Notes under the pieces: model-generated
What the model was told of the DNA's origin: nothing
The model's database searches: none
What the model saw: the letters and a program-made list of their open reading frames with translations, nothing else
Program-made: the position numbers and the translations under genes
Assembly (NCBI RefSeq): GCF_000092825.1
Contig: NC_014168.1
Coordinates: 3,029,946-3,093,945, forward strand
Reading direction: 5' to 3'
DNA: 64,000 nt
Origin: Segniliparus rotundus DSM 44985
Lineage (GTDB): Bacteria > Actinomycetota > Actinomycetes > Mycobacteriales > Mycobacteriaceae
Shown: piece after piece, positions 57,863 to 64,000 of the stretch
Layout of the letters: every line of letters starts with the position of its first letter
How positions within the stretch are numbered: the first letter of the stretch is position 1

Positions 57863-58561
57863 ATGATTGCTCGTCGCAAGATTCTCGCCCTCGCCGCTGG
57901 CGCGGCCCTCCTCGCCGGATGCTCGAACAACGACCACAAACCCCCCGCGCCGACCGGCCCCCTGCCGTCCGCCGGGCAGTTGCAAAGCGAGTCGGCGGCA
58001 TACACGAAGGCGCAGACCAGCGTGCATGTCGTGGTGACCACCACCGGGACGGTGCCGGACTTCCCGCTGCAAAAGCTCGAAGGCGATTTGGCGAACAAGC
58101 CGCAGACCGTGGCGACCGGCCACATCTCGGCGAAGATGAGCGGGCAACTGGTGGAAGGCGACTTCCGCGTGTTGGGCGACGGGCACCTTTGGGCCAACCT
58201 TTTCGGCCCTTGGCAGGATTTCGGCGAAGCGGCCAAAGCGCTCGGCGGCTACCAGATCTCGGACATCCTGAGCCCGGAAAAAGGCCTCGGGAACCTCGTC
58301 GCGGGCATCCAGAACCCGACCGCCGAAGGGCGTGAGCAGGTGGGCGGGGTGAACACGGTCAAGATCAAGGGCAAAGTCAGCCCTGAGGTCCTCAAGCCCT
58401 TGTACCCCGGGGCCAAGCAGGAGGCCGACGTGACCGCCTGGGTGCAGGAGGACGGGGACCACCAGCTGGTGCGGACCGTCGTGGAGGTGTCCCCCGGCAA
58501 CACCATCGTCCTCGACCCCAGCAAATGGGGCGAGCCCGTCACGGTGGCCAAGCCGGTCTAA
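57863..58561 (+). CDS. lprG: LprG-like lipoprotein
   Basis: A 232-residue lipoprotein with lipobox LLAGC (Cys20). The mature domain fits LppX/LprG (DUF1396-type), a half-barrel that holds acylated lipids; PLQKLEGDLANKP and the TLGDGHLW-like strand are typical of LprG. It ends with an overlap (TAATG) with the MFS gene, the lprG-P55 operon of mycobacteria, which exports triacylglycerol and lipoglycans to the outer envelope. TAGGGT at 57851-57856 ends six bases before the ATG. Confidence 0.9.
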   Translation: MIARRKILALAAGAALLAGCSNNDHKPPAPTGPLPSAGQLQSESAAYTKAQTSVHVVVTTTGTVPDFPLQKLEGDLANKPQTVATGHISAKMSGQLVEGDFRVLGDGHLWANLFGPWQDFGEAAKALGGYQISDILSPEKGLGNLVAGIQNPTAEGREQVGGVNTVKIKGKVSPEVLKPLYPGAKQEADVTAWVQEDGDHQLVRTVVEVSPGNTIVLDPSKWGEPVTVAKPV

Positions 58562-60180
58562 TGCGGCACAGACATATCGCCATCCTCGCAGGCGGTCTCG
58601 CCGTCCTGCTCGGAGCGCTGGACACCTATGTCGTGGTCAGCATCATCACCGACCTGATGAACAGCGTCCATGTCCCGTTGAACCAGGTCCAAAAGGTGAC
58701 CCCGGTCGTCTCGGGTTATTTGCTCGGCTACATCGCGGCGATGCCCCTGATCGGCCAGGCTTCGGACCGGTTCGGCCGCCGCCTGGTGCTGCAGTTGTGC
58801 CTGCTCGGCTTCATCGCGGGCTCCGTCCTGACCGCGACCGCGGGCAGCGCGTGGAACCCGCTCAGCGACTGGTTCGGCGGATACCTGGTGCTCCTCACCG
58901 GCCGCGTGCTGCAGGGGGTCGCGAGCGGCGCCCTGCTCCCCGTCACTTTGGCGCTGGCCGCCGACCTGTGGGAACAGCGCAACCGCGCGAAAGTGCTCGG
59001 CTGGGTGGGAGCCGCCCAGGAGCTCGGCAGCGTGCTCGGACCGCTGTACGGCATCCTTTGCCTGTGGCTGTTCGGGTCGATGGGCGAGGACTCGTGGCGC
59101 AGTATTTTCTGGGTGAACGTGCCGCTCTCGCTGCTCGCGATGGCGCTGGTGCAGGTCTCGGTCCCCCCGCAGGGCGAGCGCAGCGGGCCGCGGACCAAGG
59201 TCGACGTGGTCGGGGGCCTGCTGCTCGCGATTGCCCTGGGGCTGGTCGTCGTCGGGCTGTACAACCCTGACCTGGGGGCGAGCCAAGGGAACTCCAACCA
59301 GCCGCAGCAGGCGCTCTCGCCGTGGGGCGTGCCGGTCTTGATCGGCGCGGCTGTCGTCCTCGCCGTGTTCTTGTTGTGGGAATCGCGCGCCCGCACCACG
59401 CTGATCGAACGGTCCGGGGTGCGTTGGACCCCGTTCCTCATGGCGCTGCTCGCTTCGTTCGCCGCAGGCGCGGCGCTCATGGTGACCATGGTCAACGTGG
59501 AGTTGTTCGGCCGGGCGGTCCTGAGTTTGGACAACGCGCACGCGACCTTCCTGTTGTCGTGGTTCCTCATCGCCCTGCCGGTCGGCGCGGTGATCGGCGG
59601 GTTCGCTTCCAGCCTCTGGGACCGTCGTTCCCAAGGGCAAGGCGGCGAACGCGTCGTCGCGGTCGTCGGCCTGATCGTCGCGGCGTTCGGGTACTGGCTT
59701 TTCTCCCGTTGGCCGTTGGATGTGCTCGGCGCGAAGCACAACCTGGGCTTCGTCGCGGTGCCGATGCTGCACACCGACCTCGTCGTGGCCGGATTCGGCC
59801 TGGGCCTGGTCATCGCGCCGCTTTCGGCGGCCGCATTGCGGGCGGTGCCCGTTTCGAGCCACGGTGTGGCCTCGTCGGGCGTCGTGGTGGCCAGGATGAC
59901 CGGGATGTTGATGGGCGTTTCCGGGCTCACCGCGTGGGGTTTGTACCGGCTGCACGATCTGTACGCGGTCGCGGTCAAAGAGGCTCCGCCGCTCGCGCCG
60001 GACGCGCCTTTCGCCGAGCGGGTGGCGCAATCCGGCCGCTTCCTTATCACGGCGTACCATCTCGAATACACGGAGATCTTCGAGATCACGGCGCTCATTT
60101 GCTTGTTCGGGGCGATCAGCGCCGCGTTCATCGGCTCCGCTCGCAAACAAAAGCCTGAGCTGTCGATTTCCGGCTCTTAG
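58561..60180 (+). CDS. MFS transporter of the LprG operon (P55-like)
   Basis: A 539-residue, 14-segment major facilitator protein (DHA2-like). The N-terminal LLGALDTYVVVSII segment and DRFGRRLVLQ (motif A) are clear, and RVLQGVASGALLPVTLAL is motif C. In mycobacteria the partner of LprG (Rv1410c, P55) moves lipids such as triacylglycerol to the periplasm and affects drug tolerance. The start overlaps the lprG stop by one base. A TATACT box follows the stop and belongs to the next gene. Confidence 0.9.
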   Translation: MRHRHIAILAGGLAVLLGALDTYVVVSIITDLMNSVHVPLNQVQKVTPVVSGYLLGYIAAMPLIGQASDRFGRRLVLQLCLLGFIAGSVLTATAGSAWNPLSDWFGGYLVLLTGRVLQGVASGALLPVTLALAADLWEQRNRAKVLGWVGAAQELGSVLGPLYGILCLWLFGSMGEDSWRSIFWVNVPLSLLAMALVQVSVPPQGERSGPRTKVDVVGGLLLAIALGLVVVGLYNPDLGASQGNSNQPQQALSPWGVPVLIGAAVVLAVFLLWESRARTTLIERSGVRWTPFLMALLASFAAGAALMVTMVNVELFGRAVLSLDNAHATFLLSWFLIALPVGAVIGGFASSLWDRRSQGQGGERVVAVVGLIVAAFGYWLFSRWPLDVLGAKHNLGFVAVPMLHTDLVVAGFGLGLVIAPLSAAALRAVPVSSHGVASSGVVVARMTGMLMGVSGLTAWGLYRLHDLYAVAVKEAPPLAPDAPFAERVAQSGRFLITAYHLEYTEIFEITALICLFGAISAAFIGSARKQKPELSISGS

Positions 60181-60189
60181 CTGTTCCGT

Positions 60190-60329
60190 TATACTCGATA
60201 CGACAGGGCCTTTGCGCGATCGCGCCAGAAGCGATAACTCGCGTCAATCCACCAGGTGTGCGAGTATGCATGTGAAAGTCATGGGGCAGGCTCATGACGC
60301 GGGGCGCCGCAAGAGAACGAGGGCAGGAG
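60190..60329 (+). promoter_or_regulatory. Promoter and structured leader of the PASTA-like gene
   Basis: TATACT at 60190-60195 is a good -10 box. The predicted leader of about 125 nt contains the 12-bp perfect palindrome GCGCGATCGCGC (60214-60225) and then several short repeats before GAGGGCAGGAG at the start codon. The palindrome could be a hairpin or a protein site. I match it to no known riboswitch. Confidence 0.4.
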
Positions 60330-61178
60330 ATGACGAGGCCGCCGTACGGGTGGGACCACCAGCATGGGGCGCAAGGATCGCCGTATGCTGAGCCGGTTCG
60401 CCCGCCCCAATCCGGGCAACCCCCGTCACCGTACGCGTACCCTGCGGCTTCGCCCTACGCTGCGCCAGCCCAATCGCCCTACGCGCATCCCGCGGCTTCG
60501 CCCTACGCTGCGCCAGCCCAGCCCCCCTACGCGTACCCCGAGGCTTCCCCCTACGCGGAGCCGGTGAGCCGGCCGGACTATCTGCGTCCTCGCCAACGTG
60601 TTCAGATCCCGTCCGCACCGCAACCGCGGCGTTGGCCGTGGATGCTCACCGCCGCTGTCTCCGTCGTCGTCATCACGATCGCGGTCGCGGTCATGTTCAA
60701 GAATTTGAGCGACCCGACCCCGGCTGCGCCGAAAGCCGGCCAAACCAAGCCCAGCGCGACCCTGCTCCCCTCAGCCGACGCGTCCACAAGCCCGACTCCG
60801 CCGCCGACGGCCGAACAGCCGGACGGCGACGATCCGTCAGAGGACGAGGACCCGGCCCCGGACGAGGAGAGCACTGTCGAGATCACGCCCGAAATCACGA
60901 GTTCCAGCAAGGCGGCCAAACCAAAATCCACCTCAGCCGCCCCCGAACCCGACGACGGCGAAGGCAGAATCCCGAGAGTCCGAGGCCGCAACGCCGAAGA
61001 CGTCCAATCGCAGCTGCAGGAGCTCGGTTTCACGAACATCCAGCTCGTGCCGGACGACCCCGCGAGCGGGATGGTGCTCTTCGCAGCCGGTTGGAAGGCA
61101 GTCTCCGTCGATCCCGGCCCTGGGGAGATCGTGGACCTGACCGACACCGTCACTGTGCGGTGCGTGCCGCTGAATTAG
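60330..61178 (+). CDS. Membrane protein with SPYA repeats and a PASTA-like domain
   Basis: A 282-residue single-pass membrane protein. The N-terminal cytoplasmic part (1-90) is made of Pro/Ala/Tyr repeats (SPYAxPAxSPYAxP). One transmembrane segment follows (about 102-122), then an acidic, Ser/Thr/Pro-rich extracellular linker (125-205). The last ~68 residues look like a PASTA domain ([20 protein letters not shown] ... [11 protein letters not shown]), a fold that binds peptidoglycan fragments in Ser/Thr kinases. There is no kinase domain. The ATG at 60330 has GAGGGCAGGAG upstream. Confidence 0.75.
   Translation: MTRPPYGWDHQHGAQGSPYAEPVRPPQSGQPPSPYAYPAASPYAAPAQSPYAHPAASPYAAPAQPPYAYPEASPYAEPVSRPDYLRPRQRVQIPSAPQPRRWPWMLTAAVSVVVITIAVAVMFKNLSDPTPAAPKAGQTKPSATLLPSADASTSPTPPPTAEQPDGDDPSEDEDPAPDEESTVEITPEITSSSKAAKPKSTSAAPEPDDGEGRIPRVRGRNAEDVQSQLQELGFTNIQLVPDDPASGMVLFAAGWKAVSVDPGPGEIVDLTDTVTVRCVPLN
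60444..60539 (+). repeat. Two tandem 48-bp coding repeats
   Basis: Two near-identical 48-bp units (60444-60491, 60492-60539), with partial units on both sides, encode 16-residue repeats [16 protein letters not shown]. The copy number may vary between strains. Confidence 0.75.
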
Positions 61179-61191
61179 GTATGATGGGATC

Positions 61192-62139
61192 GTGGAAAGC
61201 CACAGTCCCCGCGTTGCGCGAGTCGCTGAGCACCCCCGACCCGACCATGTCATCGCGCATATCAGCGACACCCACCTGATCGCGGGCGACGGCCTGCTGT
61301 ACGGCGACGTGGACGCGGACGCCAAACTCGCGGAGCTCTTCTCCAGGATCGAAGCTTCCCAGCCCGCGCTGGACGCGCTGGTCTTCACCGGCGACCTCGC
61401 CGACACTGGCCAGCCCGACGCGTACCGCAAACTCCGGGACGTCGTCGAGCCCGCCGCGGCCCGTCTCGGCGCGCAGGTGATCTGGGTGATGGGCAACCAT
61501 GATGACCGAGGAGCGCTGCGCGAGCACTTGCTGCGGGAAGCCCCCTCCTTGGCCCCGCTCGACCGCACGCACGACGTCGAAGGTCTGCGGATTGTCGTGC
61601 TCGACACTTCTGTGCCCGGCAGCCACCACGGGGAAATCACCCCCGAACAGCTCGATTGGCTGAACGAGCAGCTCGCCGAGCCCGCGCCGTTCGGGACCAT
61701 CCTCGCAATGCACCATCCGCCCGTCCCCAGCGTCCTCGACCTCGCGGTGTCAGTGGAATTGCGCGACCAAGCCCCGCTGGCCCAGGTGCTCCGCGGCTCC
61801 GATGTGCGTTGCGTCCTCGCGGGGCATCTGCACTACTCGACGAGCGCGACATTCGCCGGCATCCCGGTGTCCGTGGCCTCAGCCAGCTGTTACACCCAAG
61901 ACCTCCTTGTGGAGGCTGGCGGAACGCGAGGCCGCGACGAGGCGCAAGCGTTCAACCTGGTGCACTGCTACCAAGAGACCGTGGTGCACAGCGTCGTGCC
62001 GCTCGCCGCTGGCCGCACGGTCGGCGAGTTCGTCGCGCCCGAAACCGCGCAACGCCGCCTGGAAGAGGCAGGGCACACGATCCTGCCCGCCGCGCGTATT
62101 CCGCACCGCGTCTCGCCCGCGCCCGCTCGCACGGCTTAA
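61192..62139 (+). CDS. Class III cyclic-nucleotide phosphodiesterase (metallophosphoesterase)
   Basis: A 315-residue calcineurin-like enzyme. All metal-binding blocks are present in order: [29 protein letters not shown] and LAGHLHYST. The closest type is mycobacterial Rv0805, which hydrolyses 3',5'-cAMP slowly and also acts on 2',3'-cyclic nucleotides and in the envelope. It lies beside the Stealth gene, as Rv0805 lies beside Rv0806c. The GTG start has TATGAT ending six bases upstream (leaderless). Confidence 0.9.
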   Translation: MESHSPRVARVAEHPRPDHVIAHISDTHLIAGDGLLYGDVDADAKLAELFSRIEASQPALDALVFTGDLADTGQPDAYRKLRDVVEPAAARLGAQVIWVMGNHDDRGALREHLLREAPSLAPLDRTHDVEGLRIVVLDTSVPGSHHGEITPEQLDWLNEQLAEPAPFGTILAMHHPPVPSVLDLAVSVELRDQAPLAQVLRGSDVRCVLAGHLHYSTSATFAGIPVSVASASCYTQDLLVEAGGTRGRDEAQAFNLVHCYQETVVHSVVPLAAGRTVGEFVAPETAQRRLEEAGHTILPAARIPHRVSPAPARTA

Positions 62140-63695
62140 GCGGCCTCCTCGCCGGACTCCTCCCACGGCTCTTTCTCCCACGGCGCCGGCAGGGGGAAAT
62201 ACCGTTCCAGGAAGTCTCCGACGATTTCGGCCCGCTCCGCCGCCTCGACCTCCGGGAAGCTGCTGTCATTGAGGCAGAAGAAGTCGCGGTTGCGCTTTTT
62301 GAGCAAGCCCGGCAGTTTCCCGAGGCCCTCCCGCGAGGTCGTGTCGACATAGCGCACCTTCGCGCGCTCCTGCTGCACCGCGCGCCCAGTCAGCAAAGCG
62401 TAGTAGTGGTACAGCGAGTTGGTCACCGAGATGTCCGTCGCCGAGCGGAACCGGCTCGCCATCGTCCGCGCGAAGTCCTGCGGGAACTCTTGTTCCAACT
62501 CGAAAAGGACACTTCTGCGCAACGGGGCCGCGGTGTGCTCCAAGTGCCGGGTGATGACCTGGCCGAACCGGTCGAAAAGCAGTTGGCGGTTCATCCGTGC
62601 CGCGTTCTCGAAGCCGCTGCGCTCGGGATCGCTGCCGCCGAGCCCGATCCTCGTGCCCGCCTCGATGAATTTGCTCACCCCGCCCGGCGAGAAAAACATC
62701 GACGGAGCGAGCGGGCGGCCGAAGAACATGTCGTCGTTGGAGTACAGGAAATGTTCCGCGAGGCCGGGGATGCGATGCAACTGGCTTTCCACCGCGTGGC
62801 TGTTGAAGACCGGCAGAACGCCCAGGTCGGCGAAATGGTCCTCGGCCCGGACCACCGTGACCTTCGGATGCTCGGCGAGCCAGGCCGGGGTGCGGGAGTC
62901 CGTCGCGATGAAGATCCGGCGAATCCACGGCGCGAACGACCACACCGAACGCAGCGCGTACCGCAGCTCGTCGATCTGCCGGATCCGCGCTTCGGCAGCG
63001 TCGCCCTCGCCCGCCACGTACCCGCCCAGGAACGAGGCGCGGCGCGCGCGCAGCTCCGGGTCGGAACCGTCCACCCAGGAGAAAACAATGTCGATGTCAA
63101 AGGTCACATCGGCGGCGTGCGGGGCGAACATGCCCTGGATCGTGGGCCACACGCGGCCGTGGAGCTCGACGTCCTCGCGGACGATCTCGCGCAACGCCAG
63201 CGCCTTGCGGGTGAGCGAGTTCTCCACCGGGCAGATCGCCTGGCTGCCGTCGAACACCCAGAATTGCAGTTCGACCCCGGCCGAAGCCCCGTAGCGCAAA
63301 CCGGACTTCGCGGCCTTCTGCCCGCCTTGGCCCCGTTTGCGGTAAATCCGCAGCAGCCGGGGGTCGGCGCTGACGCTCAAAAGGCCGTCCCCGAGGTAGA
63401 TCGAACGCCGGTGGCTCCCATCGAGGATCTTCGCGTGCAGCGGCGCGTCCAGGCAGGCCGCCATGAGCGCATGGGCGACGCGGGCGCGGTGGCGGATGTC
63501 GACCACGAGCGCCGGGCGGCCGTCCGCGCTGCGGATGAGCAGGAACGGGATGTCGTGCGTCTCGAACTCGCGGCGCAGGAACAAAAGATCCTGCACCATG
63601 GCCTGGTGCGGCGTCAGGCGGGCCGGCCGGGGCCCGGCGGGCGGGGCGTTGTGCTGCGTGTGCCCGACAGAACGGATGTCGATCGTGTTGGCCAT
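62136..63695 (-). CDS. Stealth family sugar-phosphate transferase (CpsY-like)
   Basis: A 519-residue protein of the Stealth family, transferring sugar-1-phosphates in capsule-like polysaccharide synthesis. After an N-terminal ~190-residue domain, Stealth CR1 is seen as [17 protein letters not shown]2 as [18 protein letters not shown] with [21 protein letters not shown]3 in the central [14 protein letters not shown] region, and CR4 at the end. It corresponds to mycobacterial CpsY by type and by its position convergent with the phosphodiesterase (4-bp overlap). GGTGGGAG precedes the ATG at 63695; longer frames add low-complexity residues. Confidence 0.92.
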   Translation of the reverse strand: MANTIDIRSVGHTQHNAPPAGPRPARLTPHQAMVQDLLFLRREFETHDIPFLLIRSADGRPALVVDIRHRARVAHALMAACLDAPLHAKILDGSHRRSIYLGDGLLSVSADPRLLRIYRKRGQGGQKAAKSGLRYGASAGVELQFWVFDGSQAICPVENSLTRKALALREIVREDVELHGRVWPTIQGMFAPHAADVTFDIDIVFSWVDGSDPELRARRASFLGGYVAGEGDAAEARIRQIDELRYALRSVWSFAPWIRRIFIATDSRTPAWLAEHPKVTVVRAEDHFADLGVLPVFNSHAVESQLHRIPGLAEHFLYSNDDMFFGRPLAPSMFFSPGGVSKFIEAGTRIGLGGSDPERSGFENAARMNRQLLFDRFGQVITRHLEHTAAPLRRSVLFELEQEFPQDFARTMASRFRSATDISVTNSLYHYYALLTGRAVQQERAKVRYVDTTSREGLGKLPGLLKKRNRDFFCLNDSSFPEVEAAERAEIVGDFLERYFPLPAPWEKEPWEESGEEAA

Positions 63696-63768
63696 GGCTC
63701 CCACCTGCTTTCTGCTCTTGAGCGCGCCCTGCGAGGACGCGAACTTTCCGTGAACAGAAACTGTCGCA

Positions 63769-63791
63769 CACATGCGGAAAACTCGCATGTG
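63769..63791. repeat. Inverted repeat upstream of the Stealth gene
   Basis: CACATGCG and CGCATGTG, 7 bp apart, form a perfect 8-bp inverted repeat between the Stealth gene and the TetR-type gene. It could be an operator for the adjacent TetR protein or a small hairpin after that gene. Confidence 0.4.
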
Positions 63792-63808
63792 GTGGTGAAA
63801 CCTGGAGT

Positions 63809-64000
63809 TCACAAACCGTCTGACGGGCCTGTGCGCCCGACGGCCCCGCAGGTCCTCATGCCGTCCAGCACCACAGAGGTCAGAAACGCGGCCCGTGACT
63901 GGTCCTCCAGGTAGCGTTGCGCGGCGAAACAAGCCTTCAGGAGGAACTTCACATCGTCGGGGACGAGGTCCGCGCGGAGCGTGCCCGCCCGCTGCGCCCG
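63809..64000 (-). CDS. TetR/AcrR family regulator, C-terminal part
   Basis: The last 63 codons of a gene that enters from the right edge. The sequence RAQRAGTLRADLVPDDVKFLL and a following helix are typical of the ligand-binding domain end of TetR-type repressors (the AQxAGxLRxD motif). The DNA-binding part lies beyond the window. An inverted repeat lies between it and the Stealth gene. Confidence 0.7.
   Translation of the reverse strand, partial: RAQRAGTLRADLVPDDVKFLLKACFAAQRYLEDQSRAAFLTSVVLDGMRTCGAVGRTGPSDGL

Overview
The window is high-GC actinobacterial DNA, most likely from a mycolic-acid bacterium of the Mycobacteriales outside Mycobacterium proper (Segniliparus is possible but not proven here). 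The evidence is mycobacteria-type gene blocks: DUF5319-guaB2-guaB3-choD; bfrB-glpQ1...sodA plus its follower; fadE25...purE-purK-gtrA-PH-birA-accD5; purS-purQ; cpdA next to a Stealth protein; lprG with its MFS partner. Mycothione reductase, an AdoK-type adenosine kinase and EsxE/EsxF/CpnT-type proteins point the same way.

Layout. 1-1613 is the end of an integrative element: a tyrosine integrase beside the 3' end of tRNA-Thr(TGT). 1704-11199 holds trehalose synthesis (otsA and an unusual otsB-GH15 fusion) around the guanine-nucleotide block. 11183-14674 carries an exported protein, a coiled-coil protein and a Tat-lipoprotein sulfatase. 14913-17737 is a compact toxin cassette: two WXG100 proteins, a CpnT-like toxin with a colicin E3-like ribonuclease tip, two paralogous immunity proteins and a YbaB-like protein. 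It is bounded by 38-bp direct repeats that copy the 3' end of the adjacent SDR gene. 17825-25710 is redox and iron biology (SDR, GDT1-type transporter, sodA, msrA, S49 peptidase, glpQ, ferritin with IdeR-like boxes). 26167-34410 is mixed metabolism and peptidases. 34411-41945 is the conserved purE-accD5 block. 41926-51205 has a membrane-anchored GH1, guanine deaminase, transporters, adenosine kinase and glpF-glpK. 51326-55075 is a second toxin locus, reading leftward: a broken exported paralogue, an exported protein with a type-33-like toxin tip, a DUF4279-like immunity candidate and two AT-richer unknown genes. 55383-62139 has purSQ, an M18 aminopeptidase, lprG-MFS, a PASTA-like membrane protein and a cyclic-nucleotide phosphodiesterase. 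The window closes with a Stealth phosphotransferase and the tail of a TetR regulator.

How the genes work together. Purine metabolism recurs (guaB2, guaB3, purE, purK, purS, purQ, guaD, adoK, upp). Envelope lipid and sugar handling is prominent (otsA/otsB, accD5, fadE25, lprG-MFS, glpF-glpK, glpQ, Stealth). About twenty genes have a TANNNT hexamer ending 6-8 nt before the start codon, which fits widespread leaderless transcription. The two toxin-immunity loci are the main accessory content and the best candidates for new biology, above all the CpnT-type cassette with a colicin E3-like tip whose catalytic histidine position is a lysine.
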